Shown: positions 45,401-54,389, counted from the first letter of the stretch. The stretch: 64,000 bases of DNA from Deltaproteobacteria bacterium HGW-Deltaproteobacteria-8 (GCA_002840405.1 PHAR01000002.1:310001-374000), one strand, 5' to 3'. The notes: generated by a model from the letters alone, not told the origin. Program-made: numbers and translations.

Positions 45401-48108
45401 TCCGGGTTGTCGAAGGCGACCTTGGAGTCCTGGCGCTTGCGGTATTCCTCGAAGGCCTGGGCGTACTGGCCGAGCAGGAAGTGGATGTTGCCGATGTTGA
45501 GGTCGAGGTTGGCTGCGTTTTCCGGGTTCTGCTCGCGGCTGTTGAGGAAGCGGGCGCGCTGGTAGGACTCCAGGGCCGCCTCAAGCCGTCCGCGTTCGCC
45601 GTGCACGGTCTCCAGCACCTCGTCGATGTAGCCCAGGGTCTGGTGGAAGTACTCCACCTGCCCGTTCTTCTGGATGGCCCGGCGGATGAGGTCGCGCGCC
45701 TCCAGCAGCGGGGCCTTGCCGTCCAGGTAGGTCATGGTCAGGCCCAACGCGTAGAGCAGGGTGGGGTCGCCGGGCTTGGCAACAAGCTTGGCCCGGTAGT
45801 CGGCCAAAGTGGCCGGGATGGTCTTCAGCGCGGCCGAGGCGCGGATCATGCCCCTGTGCGCTGGCACGAAGTCCGGGTCGTCGCGCAAAAGCCCGGCGAA
45901 GATGGCCCGGGCCGACGGCACCTCGCCGATGCGCAGCAGGTAGTCTCCGGCTGCGGTGGACTTGCGCAGGTGCGCGGCTTTGGCCAGGCGGTAGAGGCGG
46001 TCCTCGTACGGGCGCGAGGCCATTTCGGTCTCGTAGAGGTCCAGCGCCTGGTGGAAGCGCTCCTCGCGGTACAAAATCTCGGCCAGGGCCAAGCGCGCGG
46101 CGGCCACCTGCGTGGAGATTTGCGCAGAGGTCTGCGGCGTGTCCTGTGGCGAATTTTTGGCCCCGTCCAGGGCCTGGCGGTAGGCGTCCTTGGCCTTGGA
46201 CCACTCGTCGGCCGCGTAGTAGATGTCGCCCAGACGGTTCAGCGCGCCCAGGGAGAGCTTGGGCAGTTTCATGCGGTTCTGGCCGGAGAGCAGCAACAGG
46301 GCCTGGGTCTGGTCCTCGGGCTTTGGCCCGGCGGCCTCGATTGTGCGGTCCAGCACGCGCGACACGGCCAGGTCAGCCCAGGGGCCGTTTGCCGGGTAGT
46401 CCTGGATGACCCGGGCGTAGAGGGGCAGCACGGCCTGCACCTGGCCGATGCGGCCATAGGTCTCGGCCTTGAGGAACAGGGCCTCGGCAGTCTGCTCCGG
46501 TGCGGCCCCTTGCACGGCCAACTGGGCGTCCAGAATGCGCAGGGCCTCGCCCAGGGCCTTGGAGTCGCCGGCGCCGAGCAGGAGCCGGGCCTGTTCCAGG
46601 CGGGCCTGGGCCTGGACGCGGGCCTGTTCCTGTGACTTGGCGGGCTGGGCGATGAGCACGGCGAGGCTCTTCAGGCCCTTCTGCAGCGCGGCCAGCCTGC
46701 CCTTGTCGTTCAAAGCCTGGCGGCTCTCGGCGGCAATGGTCAGCAACAGGGCGCGGATGCCCGCAAAGCCGGACTGCGGCTGGACGTTTAGGGCTGCAGC
46801 GGCATCAAAGGAGCGTCGCGCGGCCGCGTCCAGGCCGAGGGCCTCGTACTGGCGGCCCTGATTGAACAGGGCCTGGGCCGCGATGGCTTTGTCGGCGTCT
46901 GAACCGCTGATTCCGGCGGCGCGCGCGGCCTTGTCCAGGGCCAGAATGACCAGGTGCCGCTCCACGGGCAGCTGGCTGCTCAGGGTCTCGGCCAGTGCCA
47001 GCAGCTCCCCCGCGCTCTTGTCCGGGATCTCGCCCTCGGGCGGCAGGCTCCAGATGTTGGCCGGGCCACTGCTTCCGGCGTTGCGCGCGGCGATGGAGTA
47101 GAGCTTGCCCGCAGCCATGAGCGGCGAGAGGTCCGCGCCCTGGGCCGAAGTCAGCGGCTCGGCCCGTCCACCTTGGACCGGCGCGCGGGCGATGACGGTC
47201 TGGATGCCGCCCTGGCCCGAGAACTGGCCCGATGCCACGCCGAAGGCCGGGGCCGTGGTGAAGAGCAGGGCCGCGCCGTCCGTGGTGAAGCGCGGGTACG
47301 CCTGGGGCAGGGCGTCGGGCGTGAGTTTCCTGGGCTCGCCGTCAGTCCCTCCGGCTGACAGAGCCATGACAAAGATGGAGCTGACGCCCGTGCGCAGGGA
47401 CACGAAGGCCAGCCTGCGGCCATCGGGCGAGAGCGTCGGGTGAGCGGCGTCGCCCTTGGTCTCGATGACGCGCGGCGCGGCCTTGGGGCTCCCCAGGTCC
47501 AGGGCCACGATGTGCCGGACCGGCTCGCCCTCGGCGCGCTGCTGGAAGTACAAGACCTTGCCGTCCGGGCTGAAGCAGGGCGCGGCGTCCTCGGTGTCGC
47601 GGCCGGTGAGCTTCCGCGCCTGGGCCTTTGGGTCGGTCAGGTCGAGGAGAAAGATATCGCCCTTGACGTCGTCCTCCGCGCCCACAAAGGCGATGCGGCG
47701 GCCGTCGGGCGAGAGGGCCGGGGATTGGCGGTCGGCCAGGGCCGAGGCCAAGCGCCGGGGCAGCACGCTGAGTTCGTTGTCCAGGCTGCGCAGCCAGAGT
47801 TCGGCGTAGCCGTCGCCCTGGCGCGTGTAGGCCAGCCACTTGCCGTCCGGGGTGATGTCCATGTGCAGCACGTTGCCGGTCTCGAAGCTGACCTGCACGG
47901 GCTGGTTGACCTCCAGACGGCGCGGCGCCACGCGTATGGCCGGGGCGCGCAACGCCTCCTCGGCAATGGCTTTGGCCGACTTGGTTTCCGAAGCCGCAAG
48001 TGTCGCAGGAGCGGCTGGCGCACCTGCCAAAAGTGGACTCGGCCAGGGCAGCAGGGCCAGCGCCAGGGCCGCCCCCGCCAGGAGATGTCGGGAGGGGCGC
48101 GCGTTCAT
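39463..48108 (-). CDS. Giant exported TolB-propeller/TPR/CHAT (caspase-like) protein
   Basis: This is a 2,881-residue protein. Residues 1-30 are a signal peptide (hydrophobic core LLAGAALALALLPW), so export is predicted. Residues about 70-370 are a TolB-like beta-propeller (repeated TPDG/SPDG blade motifs at 86 and 133 and further on). Residues about 400-1600 and 1930-2500 are helical TPR arrays. At about 1640-1920 lies a CHAT-like domain without a catalytic pair. The C-terminal 330 residues (2550-2881) are a complete CHAT peptidase: the N-terminal EPGVALLSYYITDNEILCW strand, the catalytic His2748 in HLATHGEFD, Cys2794 in LSACQTG, and the end motif FLYAGTHALISSLW. ATG 48108 overlaps the lipoprotein stop by ATGA. 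CHAT proteases are known from Craspase and gasdermin systems, where they are cytoplasmic; here it would act outside the cytoplasm. Confidence 0.85.
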   Translation of the reverse strand: MNARPSRHLLAGAALALALLPWPSPLLAGAPAAPATLAASETKSAKAIAEEALRAPAIRVAPRRLEVNQPVQVSFETGNVLHMDITPDGKWLAYTRQGDGYAELWLRSLDNELSVLPRRLASALADRQSPALSPDGRRIAFVGAEDDVKGDIFLLDLTDPKAQARKLTGRDTEDAAPCFSPDGKVLYFQQRAEGEPVRHIVALDLGSPKAAPRVIETKGDAAHPTLSPDGRRLAFVSLRTGVSSIFVMALSAGGTDGEPRKLTPDALPQAYPRFTTDGAALLFTTAPAFGVASGQFSGQGGIQTVIARAPVQGGRAEPLTSAQGADLSPLMAAGKLYSIAARNAGSSGPANIWSLPPEGEIPDKSAGELLALAETLSSQLPVERHLVILALDKAARAAGISGSDADKAIAAQALFNQGRQYEALGLDAAARRSFDAAAALNVQPQSGFAGIRALLLTIAAESRQALNDKGRLAALQKGLKSLAVLIAQPAKSQEQARVQAQARLEQARLLLGAGDSKALGEALRILDAQLAVQGAAPEQTAEALFLKAETYGRIGQVQAVLPLYARVIQDYPANGPWADLAVSRVLDRTIEAAGPKPEDQTQALLLLSGQNRMKLPKLSLGALNRLGDIYYAADEWSKAKDAYRQALDGAKNSPQDTPQTSAQISTQVAAARLALAEILYREERFHQALDLYETEMASRPYEDRLYRLAKAAHLRKSTAAGDYLLRIGEVPSARAIFAGLLRDDPDFVPAHRGMIRASAALKTIPATLADYRAKLVAKPGDPTLLYALGLTMTYLDGKAPLLEARDLIRRAIQKNGQVEYFHQTLGYIDEVLETVHGERGRLEAALESYQRARFLNSREQNPENAANLDLNIGNIHFLLGQYAQAFEEYRKRQDSKVAFDNPETEILFYQRLGTSAFQARERDKPIEAFAKSLELVESRIQPKFASEIFGRINKHVFDRVLTPALGHPDGASDQADHAKALATRQSDLNNSLFEASIKPAGPPPDPTWSVYVKAVETLLSEQERIISELPPLMPKDREASMQTLAVMVGKVREALGFPPRFVQLRAELYDRLGLAYQEAGRWREAKEAFEKALAMNTALGLNQNLTANQRSVAYCAYMEAGLTTGRDRDRLLEAAETGFRRIPELVKKFGVADKKGGRPGKGLINIDLDVSLDKATASQAAYGFSAEQELRLAEAFLSRIATERGRPREALGLVERQSSAFEKGDVAPQDTFGAALLLHRAGLLESSLGSEALAFERFRRSAELSLTMKNPVSASLNVIDLAATLERLPVEGKDFAPRLAELRRLEALAAEALRQPLLGGSSLSAPAFQNIMAAHDLAQADRLPATDAGSTALHMDALSRAGQRLSEGLAWFKDNPPAGSRRALALNAALHLNMADLSLRLGEDDIRAEHLKAALTLADQGLLPGLRWRALAGLGRLQEALSVVQALPLDEAACGAGEITGAFAPLVAALIDSGKAEDAYNLSERLSELERVGRMGRLDVAQPTGPEAGLLRRTSLRLLAIRDLKARLAAAKDAKGFKDDDRIELSRRLAQEEEILARDLGPDRESLPGVARIGAGIAEQDWLTILHGLSLEAAAAAEAAVGGSAEQRARHAQLMTRLGALKAEAGKSLARLDAPGALGLFLAAPSEAIDLMETLPKGSSVFRIIALPPPRRDALRWAAFRLDADSVRAVALGTGPRPVLPALGQGERRLLAFEDLTALSPQDLRFAQTVALSGTHLVRSFKARKPFRRNLVFITGPKSGAGSGAMPPALAGQKAFSAQAMPLSSPGLTQAVSQAHTLVAGIPARQSQSAPSRQDELPVRFLALSPTNGEPLPLSGLAACMQDVSLAVLTQVPAEDLPLVAHLLSLYGVPSVLAAQDARFDASFLAAYAEDSAADARAKAQASGTVAAPWLLLGDPGLNAREAGAFAVTQFARYVRAGMEDFKAGRFPQALALFENALRVARSSSQFNTYLPDLLSYSRESAYASEQFDKSLAFAKELALLVAKTKPDTPAHAEALMRLGLVYARMEQYAQAIPVLEQATEMLANLELAPKEIEAMSSLGAVLENAIQFDRALKRFEGAAKLSQKAGTRELVAKQYMSIGRIYDLRLSQYAQAREAYGTALGIYTALGRKADMAQAMLDLGRCARLIGNFSEAETQYAEALKLTGADKVNERLRARIVIEQANNAWQQARFQQAFDLQRQVLKSAEAGGWVLEQVIARNTAGLLWWSLGDHNRAVRELDAALPLARSLRIRQDEVATTLNNRGLVERDMGKSEQALKTLGEALTIDRAIRSRWAIAYDLRNIAQTYIRMGDPKKALPLLDEALGIVAATGNRINQAKILLAIGEAQLLLSASGKTWADKAKASFSQADELARSMGLRDSQWRALHGLARLDISAGKRPEAKALLIQAVDVIEAMRSELKVDQLKDGFIADKAVVYEDLVTLLADMGDVSEAFRTAERSRARNLIDLLGNKRRSPQRKEDQALYERITAVRARLREQESLLASAQNTNEREVYAKGVKRLQDDYRDILLEIQASRPDIASLVSVNPLTLPEVQKMLEPGVALLSYYITDNEILCWTLDHDRVDLTRTRLGRGALGRMILTYRRMLQNLEPVEAHSRELYKLLLAPVLPKLTGVKVLGIIPHDCLHTLAFATLSDGESSLLDRYPLFQLPSASVFKFTLERRKTERNTKVLAVGNPDLHDQSLELPFAEREVGSLAWNYPNMTALTREKATKSWVSEHIAEFGIIHLATHGEFDPVNPLFSALKLVSDKKDKDGDLDAAEIFDLKITADLIVLSACQTGLGKVSSGDEVQGLNQAFLYAGTHALISSLWRVSDISTAMLMKQFYREYQTRPKAESLRRAMLHVKNRFPHPGYWGAFTLSGDYR

Positions 48109-48689
48109 TTCTTCACCGTCCATGTCCCGTTGGTGGCCTGCAACTTTTCACCTGGTTTGGCGGTGTCTTCGGCGAGCTTGGCGAACACGGCGCGCACCTT
48201 GGGCAGGTCGGCCGGGGTGAGGGAGGCGTTGGTATCGATGGCCCGGCGCATGATGGTGTTCCGGGCGCGGTTGACCTCGGCCAGCACGGCGTCGAACTCC
48301 TGCTGGCGGTAGCGCGCGGCAAAGTCCTTCAGGTCGTCCGGGGCGTGGTCGCGCGTGAGCGGGAAGGCCTTGAGCAGGCCCTGGTTGTCCTCGCCCACCC
48401 AGCCCAGGCGCTTGAAGGCGTCCACGTCGTCGGCATGGAAGCTGGTGACCTGCATGGCGCTGATGGCGTCCTGCTGCTCGCCGCTCTTGCGCGGCGGGGT
48501 CTGAATGCGCCCGAGGGGGTCCACACCGCGCACCGAGGCCACGAGCAGCGTCTCCTCGGACAGGGAGTTGTAGGAGCCCAGGATCTGGTTCTCCAGCGAG
48601 GTGCGCTCGCTGGCCACGTTGACCTTGACCTCGGCCAGGGTGCAGCCGGACAGAACAACAAGGGCGGCAGCCAGGATCAGTCGTTTCAT
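48105..48689 (-). CDS. DUF1318 (YdbL-like) lipoprotein
   Basis: This is a 194-residue lipoprotein with a leader ending LSGC, lipidated cysteine at 16. The C-terminal 100 residues follow the DUF1318/YdbL pattern as I recall it: a G-x-V-G-E box (GWVGEDNQGLLK), a helix with VNRARNTIM, and the closing PGEKLQATNGTWTVKK where E. coli YdbL has P-G-E-x-x-x-x-x-N-G-x-W. The N-terminal part after the lipid cysteine is YnbE-like in position (short, charged, CTLAEVKVNV). In E. coli, YnbE and YdbL act with AsmA-like YdbH in an inter-membrane lipid bridge. Both neighbours overlap this gene by ATGA (48105-48108 and 48686-48689), so the products are made in fixed ratio. Confidence 0.72.
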   Translation of the reverse strand: MKRLILAAALVVLSGCTLAEVKVNVASERTSLENQILGSYNSLSEETLLVASVRGVDPLGRIQTPPRKSGEQQDAISAMQVTSFHADDVDAFKRLGWVGEDNQGLLKAFPLTRDHAPDDLKDFAARYRQQEFDAVLAEVNRARNTIMRRAIDTNASLTPADLPKVRAVFAKLAEDTAKPGEKLQATNGTWTVKK

Positions 48690-51600
48690 GGGGTGACTCC
48701 TTCTTGGGCGGTGGTTCCGATGACCTTGAGCCTGCCAGGAGGGCCTGCCGGATCGCGGCAGATGCCACCGGCCGAGGCGGCGTCAAGGATGGTGCCGAGG
48801 GCCTGGACCGGTGCCAGGGCCTTGGTCAGTTGTTTGCGGAGGGGCAGGTTGCCAACGGGCAGGCGGTCGATGCGCGGCAGGTCGAGCCGGAAGCCCTTGA
48901 CCTCCAACTCGCCGGACAGGCTCAGGTTGCCATAGGCCAGTCCTAGGCGGACGAAGCGCGGGTAACCCACGTCCATGAGGCGGCGCTGCTGCACGATGGT
49001 CTCGTTCTGTTCGTCCGGGTCCAGGGCGTAGAGCATGCGCTCAAGGGTGCGTGGGCCGATCTTGGTGATGTCCGCGCGCATCGACATGCGCTGGAGCAGG
49101 GCCTCAGGGTCAGGTGTGAGCGGCACGGACAGGCTCACGCGACCGGAGGTCTCGGCCTGGCTGCCCAGGTCCTTGGAGGCCTTGTCCGGGAACAGGCGCG
49201 TGGGGTCGATGTCGGTGAAGGCGAGGTCGGCCTCAAGGCTGTAGCTGCCGCGCCCCCCCTTGATGACCGTGCTGCCCTGGATGTTCCCGCCGAGCAGTCC
49301 GGCCCGGTAGGAGCGCAGGGCCGGGAGCGGGCCGCTGGTGTCCAGGCGCAGCAACACGTCGTGCAGGGAGAGCGGCAGCGCGCCGGACTTGAGCTTCAGC
49401 TGGCTGAAGCCCAGGCTGCCGCCGCCGCTTTGAAATTCGTGCAGGACGGTGCGGGCGAAATCGTTGCTGCCGCCACGGTTTGCGCTGGCCGTGGGGAATA
49501 GGTCGAAGACCTGCTCGGACAAGGGGGGCTGAACGTTGTTGGCGGCCGCGGCGCAGCGCAGGCCGGGCGACAGGGCGTAGCGTTTGTCCAGGCGCAGGGA
49601 GCTTACCAGGCCGCTGATGGACAGCTCCGGCCCCAGGCGCAGGTCCAGGCCCGGGCTGAGCAGCCGCGCGGACAGGGCCAGGCTGCGGCCGCCGGACAGC
49701 CTGGCGTCGAAACCGGCCTCCAGGCGGCCCTTGCCGGAAACGCCCTGGCCGGACTTGCCGGGCAGCGCCTGGAGTCCAGTCTTGAGGCCCATCGTGATGT
49801 CGGCGCCAAGGGTTCCGTCCACATGCTCGAGAATGGCTGCCAGACGGTCCTGATCGTGGTCCAGCACCTGATCCAGGCGGTCCAGGGTCAGGCGCAGGTT
49901 CTGGTCCAGCTCCAAGCCGTCCAGGTGCAGCACTTCCGTGACCTGCACCGAACGCAGGTCCTGCTGGGCCGCGTTGAGGGTCAGCAGGCCGCGCAGGGGC
50001 TTGGTCAGGCGGCCTGTGCCCGGCAGTTCGCTGAGCGGTCCAAAGGTCAGGGAGCCGCTGAGGCTTGATTCGCGCAGTCCCGCCGTGCTGGTCATGCGCA
50101 GGGGCTTGGGCGTGGTCAGCCCACGCAGGCGGAGCGTCTCCGCTGGTCCTCCCTTGCTGGCCAACGGCCAGTCCAGAGACACCTCCGAGAGCTTCAGCAC
50201 AGCCTCAAGCTCCTTGAGGAAACCCAGGCGGGCAAGTTTTTGCGAGAGCCTCTCAGGCTTGGGAGTGGGGGCCTGCTTCTGCGGCAGGTCGGCATTGAGC
50301 TTCCAGTCCAGGGCCACGCCGCCCGAGCCCTTGGCCTTGGGCGGGAGCAGGGGGGCAGCCAGGGCCAGCAGTTTCTGCACGTCCAGGGTCAGGCCGCCGC
50401 TGCTTTGCACGGCGCTGCCGCCAAGGCTTCCGGTGGCCTGGCAGCGCAACGCCGGGCCGACATCCAGGCTGAGCTTGGCGTCAGAGACCTTGGCGATACC
50501 CACCGGCGAGCCGCTCAGGCGGATGTCCGGAGCCGTGAGGCGCAGGGTGACCGGAGCCTCCACCGGACGCTTGCCGGGCTGGGGCACGCGCACAAGCGGG
50601 ATGTCCAGGACCAGGTTGTCCAGGCGGACCGTGGCGGTCTTTGTGGCCGGGAGGTCCGCGTGCAGTGACAGGCTGTGGGTCAGTGCGGGAATCTGTGCTT
50701 TGCTGGGCGCATCAAGCCCCTGGACCTCGCCCCCGGCCTCCAGGCTGACTGCGCCGAGGACGCCGAACAGGGCGAGCGGGTCCTGGGCCAGGGCATCGAT
50801 CTTGACGGCCAGGCGGGAGAGGATGGCGCGCTTCACCGTCAATGGGGACTTGCCTTGCAGGCGCAGCCCGTCGAGCTCCAGCACAGCGCTGGCGTCGAGC
50901 TGGCCTTGGCCGCTGCCGGGCAGCGTTGCCTGGGCCGAGTCCAGGCGCAGCGATGCCTTGGCCAGGCTTAGCCGTTCCGGACCGGAGGCGCGGGTGATGC
51001 CCTCGGCCTTGATGATCAGACCCTTGACGCTGGCCTCCAGGTGCGGCCTGGTCGCATCCGGTCCGGGCTTCTCCGGCAGCGTGGCCTGAAACCCGATGTC
51101 CTCGGCGTCGACCGTGCCCGAGCGGATGCCCAGGCCAGGGGGCAGCAGTCCGCGCGTGACGGCCAGAAGCTCGTTGAGTTGCAGTTGCAGGGGCCGGATG
51201 TTCAGCGAAATTCTAGTCAAGCCCTGGTTCAGACCCGTAATCTCTCCCTGCCAGTCTGCGGTGCTCTTGTTCAGCAGGCGGAGCTTTCCCGGCAGGCGCA
51301 CGGTCCCGGCCTTAAGGTCAAATCTGGCCTCTTGCAGCATGTTCAAGTTCAGCGGGCCAACGGCCTTTGCGCCCAGCGGGCCGCCAGCAGCTCGCAGGGA
51401 GTCGGCAAAGGCCACCAGCCCCAGGTCCAGGTGGTCCGGGTCGGGCTGGGCGAGTGTCAGCCCCAGGGCCACGGAGCCGGAGGATTCGGGCAGGGAGGTC
51501 CCGGCAAAAGGCTTCAGGAGCGTCGTCAGCTGCCGCAGATCCAGGCGCAGGTCTGTCTTGAAGCCTTTGGCCACGCTGCCCAGAGACGTCAGGTGCAGGC

Positions 51601-52420
51601 CTGGGGCCTCGGCCTCGGCCGTGAGCCGCGCCTGGGCCGGGGCCAGCAGCCCGGCGGCGTCCACCAGGTCTTCGACCTTGGCCTGCAGCTTGAGCGGAGT
51701 CAGTTCCCTGCCGTCAAGCACGACCTTGAGTCCGGCGTCCAGGCTGGCCGGCCCGCTGGCGAGGCCGGGCACGTTCAGGCGCAAAACCACGTCGCGCAGG
51801 TCGACTTGGTGCTCGACGACGTGACTCGGATCGGCTTGTCTCTGATCCAGGGCGTTGCCGCTGGCGGGCAGGATCAGGCGCACGGCGATGTCCAAGAGGT
51901 CCATGGAGACATGCGCGTCGCCGCTCCTGGGGGTGGCCTTGAGGCCCTGGCGCAGGGCGGCGAGGCCGTCCTTGAGCCGGGTGGGCAGCGGTATCGCGAG
52001 AGGCGCGGCAGGGGGCTTGTCTGGGGGTGCCAGGCGCTTGCGCAGGCGCAGGCCGGTCAACTGCACGTTCAGGCGCAGGTCGCGGCGCAGGGCCGGCAGG
52101 ATGTCGATGCCGACGTGCAGGCGCTCCAGGGTGCAGAGGAAGGATTCGTCGTCCAGGCCACCGCGCCCCACGCGCAGCCCTTCGACGCGCAGGCCGTCGG
52201 ACCAGCTGAAGGACAGCAGGCGCAGCGAGGCGGGCTTGTCCGTGGCCGAGGCCAGGCCCTGTTCAACATTGGTGCGTGCCCAGTCAGAGGAAACCACGAG
52301 GGGAACGGCCAGGATGGTTACCGAGAGCAGCAGGAGCGCGGCGGCAAACCCCAGCAGTGATCGGCGCACCCATGTGCGTTGAAGGAATAATTTCGTCGGC
52401 TCCGGCCTGGGTTCGGACAT
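48686..52420 (-). CDS. AsmA/YdbH-like inter-membrane protein
   Basis: This is a 1,244-residue protein with one N-terminal membrane helix (about 21-43) and a very long, beta-rich, low-complexity-like extracytoplasmic body. The body has alternating hydrophobic strands typical of AsmA/TamB/YdbH beta-groove proteins, which carry phospholipids from the inner to the outer membrane. Visible family-like features are the start [14 protein letters not shown] just after the helix and repeated segments of the type L-x-L-x-G-L-x-L with Q/K/P. The last 150 residues ([18 protein letters not shown] and [19 protein letters not shown]) may be the tip that meets an outer-membrane partner. ATG 52420 has GGAG six bases upstream. 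It is the first gene of the four-gene operon. Confidence 0.75.
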   Translation of the reverse strand: MSEPRPEPTKLFLQRTWVRRSLLGFAAALLLLSVTILAVPLVVSSDWARTNVEQGLASATDKPASLRLLSFSWSDGLRVEGLRVGRGGLDDESFLCTLERLHVGIDILPALRRDLRLNVQLTGLRLRKRLAPPDKPPAAPLAIPLPTRLKDGLAALRQGLKATPRSGDAHVSMDLLDIAVRLILPASGNALDQRQADPSHVVEHQVDLRDVVLRLNVPGLASGPASLDAGLKVVLDGRELTPLKLQAKVEDLVDAAGLLAPAQARLTAEAEAPGLHLTSLGSVAKGFKTDLRLDLRQLTTLLKPFAGTSLPESSGSVALGLTLAQPDPDHLDLGLVAFADSLRAAGGPLGAKAVGPLNLNMLQEARFDLKAGTVRLPGKLRLLNKSTADWQGEITGLNQGLTRISLNIRPLQLQLNELLAVTRGLLPPGLGIRSGTVDAEDIGFQATLPEKPGPDATRPHLEASVKGLIIKAEGITRASGPERLSLAKASLRLDSAQATLPGSGQGQLDASAVLELDGLRLQGKSPLTVKRAILSRLAVKIDALAQDPLALFGVLGAVSLEAGGEVQGLDAPSKAQIPALTHSLSLHADLPATKTATVRLDNLVLDIPLVRVPQPGKRPVEAPVTLRLTAPDIRLSGSPVGIAKVSDAKLSLDVGPALRCQATGSLGGSAVQSSGGLTLDVQKLLALAAPLLPPKAKGSGGVALDWKLNADLPQKQAPTPKPERLSQKLARLGFLKELEAVLKLSEVSLDWPLASKGGPAETLRLRGLTTPKPLRMTSTAGLRESSLSGSLTFGPLSELPGTGRLTKPLRGLLTLNAAQQDLRSVQVTEVLHLDGLELDQNLRLTLDRLDQVLDHDQDRLAAILEHVDGTLGADITMGLKTGLQALPGKSGQGVSGKGRLEAGFDARLSGGRSLALSARLLSPGLDLRLGPELSISGLVSSLRLDKRYALSPGLRCAAAANNVQPPLSEQVFDLFPTASANRGGSNDFARTVLHEFQSGGGSLGFSQLKLKSGALPLSLHDVLLRLDTSGPLPALRSYRAGLLGGNIQGSTVIKGGRGSYSLEADLAFTDIDPTRLFPDKASKDLGSQAETSGRVSLSVPLTPDPEALLQRMSMRADITKIGPRTLERMLYALDPDEQNETIVQQRRLMDVGYPRFVRLGLAYGNLSLSGELEVKGFRLDLPRIDRLPVGNLPLRKQLTKALAPVQALGTILDAASAGGICRDPAGPPGRLKVIGTTAQEGVTP

Positions 52421-52522
52421 CAAGGCTCCGTTCTGTCCGCATGCGCGGCTCGGTCTCTCACGCGTGGCAACGGACAAGCTGATTCAACAGGCATTTTGCA
52501 AGAACCACACTGCGGTTGCAAC

Positions 52523-52551
52523 ATAATAATCGGCAGACACAAACTGGTCCA
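52523..52551 (-). promoter_or_regulatory. Putative promoter of the AsmA/CHAT operon
   Basis: On the minus strand, -35 TGGACC (52551-52546; four of six) and -10 TATTAT (52528-52523; five of six) are 17 bases apart. The predicted start lies about 95 bases before ATG 52420. The leader crosses an imperfect palindrome (TTGCAAGAACC / GGTTGCAA) at 52496-52521 that could be an operator shared with the divergent MCP gene. Confidence 0.45.
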
Positions 52552-52600
52552 TGATTTGCTTATGGCTCTACCACTTGTTTATAGAACAGAAGGAGCAGCC

Positions 52601-54367
52601 ATGGTCATCAGTGTCCGTTTGAAGTTTGCTATTTCAATTGTTATCGGTGTGTTAACATGTGTCTGCGGTTTGTTGCTCCTGGCCGCGCCCACTCGTGGAG
52701 ATTTGGCCACCCAGGCGCTGTCCTTGACATTTTTGCAAGGTCTCGTGGTCGATGGCAGCCCTTATCTAGGTGTTCTGCTTCTTGCTGCGGGGCTGGCGCT
52801 CTCCTGTGTTGTCTACGTATCAAGCCAGAATGATACCATTTTTTTTAAGTCGCTGCGCGCCAGGCTGGCGGCTTCGGTACAGTTGTCAGGGCTGACAAAA
52901 ACGATGTCCACTGAAGACAGTTCTGTCATGTCGAGGCAGCTGCTGATGTCCGCCTTGGATCAGCTGGAGACTGCCGCCAGCCTGGAAGCCGAGCTCCGCT
53001 CCAGTCTCGCCCGGCAGGAGCAGGCCACTCAGGCCGCCAGGGATGAGGCTCTGGTCATCCGCGAAAGCTCTGAGGCCTCCCGGCGTGACGGGCTGCTCTC
53101 TGCGGCGCGCACTTTGGGCGTGGCCATCGAGGGAATCCACGGGGCCAGCGAGAACCTGCGCGCCCTGTCGCAATCCGCCGGAAGCGGCGCCAAGGACCAG
53201 CAGCGGCTGGTGGCCGAGGCCGTGACGACCATTGACGGCCTGGACTCGGCCCTGGTGCAGATGCAGAACGGCTCGGACAGAACGGTGTTGCAGGCCCAGT
53301 CGGCCCGCGACCGCGCCCTGGGCGGGGCCAAGGTGGTGGACGAGACCGTGGAGTCCATTCGCCAGGTGGAGCGCAAGGCCGAGGATCTGGCCGAGGTGGT
53401 GCGCGACCTTGGCAGCCAGGCCAGAGACGTGGAGCGCATCATGGAGGTCATCAGCGACATCGCCGACCAGACCAACCTGCTGGCGCTGAACGCAGCCATT
53501 GAGGCCGCGCGCGCTGGCGACGCCGGGCGAGGGTTTGCGGTGGTGGCCGACGAGGTTCGCAAGCTGGCCGAGAAGACCATGAACGCCACCCGTGAGGTGG
53601 CCAGCCGCATCGAAGGCATCCAGAACGGCGTGGACCGCACAGGCAAGGACATGGAGGAAACCTCCCGGCGGGTCGACCAGGCCGTGACCCTGGCCCAGAG
53701 TTCCGGGGAGTCCCTGCGCGAGATCGTGGACCTGGCCGGGAGCACTGCCGCGCACATCCACGAGATCGCCGAGGACACGCGCCGGCAGACCGAGACAGGT
53801 GAACGCGTCAGCCGCATCGTGCGCCAGGTCAGCAGCATCTCCGAGTCGAGCTTCGAGGGGGCGCAGAACTCGTCCCTGGCCGTGGACGTCCTGCTTGAGC
53901 GCGTGGTCGAGCTGGAAGCCATGAACGCCGTGTTCCAGCTCATCGGCGGCGGCAGCATCCAGAAGATCGTCGAGGGCATGGCTGGACAGGCGGCCGTGCG
54001 TTCCATGCGCCGCGACGACCAGGAGCTCGCCATGCGCGAGGCGCTCAAGCGCAACCCCTCGTTCGAACTGCTGTACATTACCGATGGCCGAGGCCGCCAG
54101 ACGGTGTCCAACATCGGGCGCGGTCCGTCCGGCCTCAGCGCCGATGGCGGAGCCGTGGGCAAGGACTGGAGCACGCGGGCCTGGTTCCGCCAGCCGGTGG
54201 ACATGCGCGGGACCGTGGTCTCGGAGGTGTATGTGTCCAGCGCCACCGGGGAGAACTGCATCACCGTGTCCACGCCGCTCAGCACGGAATCCGGCGAGAT
54301 CCTGGGCGTTCTGGCTGCGGACATCAACCTGGGCAAGGCCTCCTCCGCGCATTCCCGCGCCATCTGA
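52601..54367 (+). CDS. Methyl-accepting chemotaxis protein with C-terminal Cache-like domain
   Basis: This is a chemoreceptor of 588 residues. Two N-terminal membrane helices (about 8-29 and 54-73) are separated by only about 24 residues, so there is no real periplasmic sensor domain. The cytoplasmic signalling domain is intact, with the conserved tip at about 281-330 ([20 protein letters not shown], then [16 protein letters not shown]). After it, residues about 480-585 form a Cache/PAS-like domain ([16 protein letters not shown], then [22 protein letters not shown], then [10 protein letters not shown]). Cache domains are normally periplasmic and N-terminal; this one would be cytoplasmic. AAGGAG lies five bases before ATG 52601. 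It is likely to signal through the CheW encoded at 1999. Confidence 0.9.
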   Translation: MVISVRLKFAISIVIGVLTCVCGLLLLAAPTRGDLATQALSLTFLQGLVVDGSPYLGVLLLAAGLALSCVVYVSSQNDTIFFKSLRARLAASVQLSGLTKTMSTEDSSVMSRQLLMSALDQLETAASLEAELRSSLARQEQATQAARDEALVIRESSEASRRDGLLSAARTLGVAIEGIHGASENLRALSQSAGSGAKDQQRLVAEAVTTIDGLDSALVQMQNGSDRTVLQAQSARDRALGGAKVVDETVESIRQVERKAEDLAEVVRDLGSQARDVERIMEVISDIADQTNLLALNAAIEAARAGDAGRGFAVVADEVRKLAEKTMNATREVASRIEGIQNGVDRTGKDMEETSRRVDQAVTLAQSSGESLREIVDLAGSTAAHIHEIAEDTRRQTETGERVSRIVRQVSSISESSFEGAQNSSLAVDVLLERVVELEAMNAVFQLIGGGSIQKIVEGMAGQAAVRSMRRDDQELAMREALKRNPSFELLYITDGRGRQTVSNIGRGPSGLSADGGAVGKDWSTRAWFRQPVDMRGTVVSEVYVSSATGENCITVSTPLSTESGEILGVLAADINLGKASSAHSRAI

Positions 54368-54389
54368 CCTGGCTAACCAACGCGCACAA

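Noticed and set aside
43936-46635. 899-codon open frame on the plus strand opposite the CHAT gene
   Set aside because: It is antisense to a coherent 2,881-residue reading frame with domains at both ends and has no ribosome site or domain of its own.
39463-48108. The CHAT protein as part of a type III-E CRISPR (Craspase) system
   Set aside because: There is no CRISPR array or Cas7-11 gene, and the protein has a signal peptide, so a CRISPR link is unsupported.
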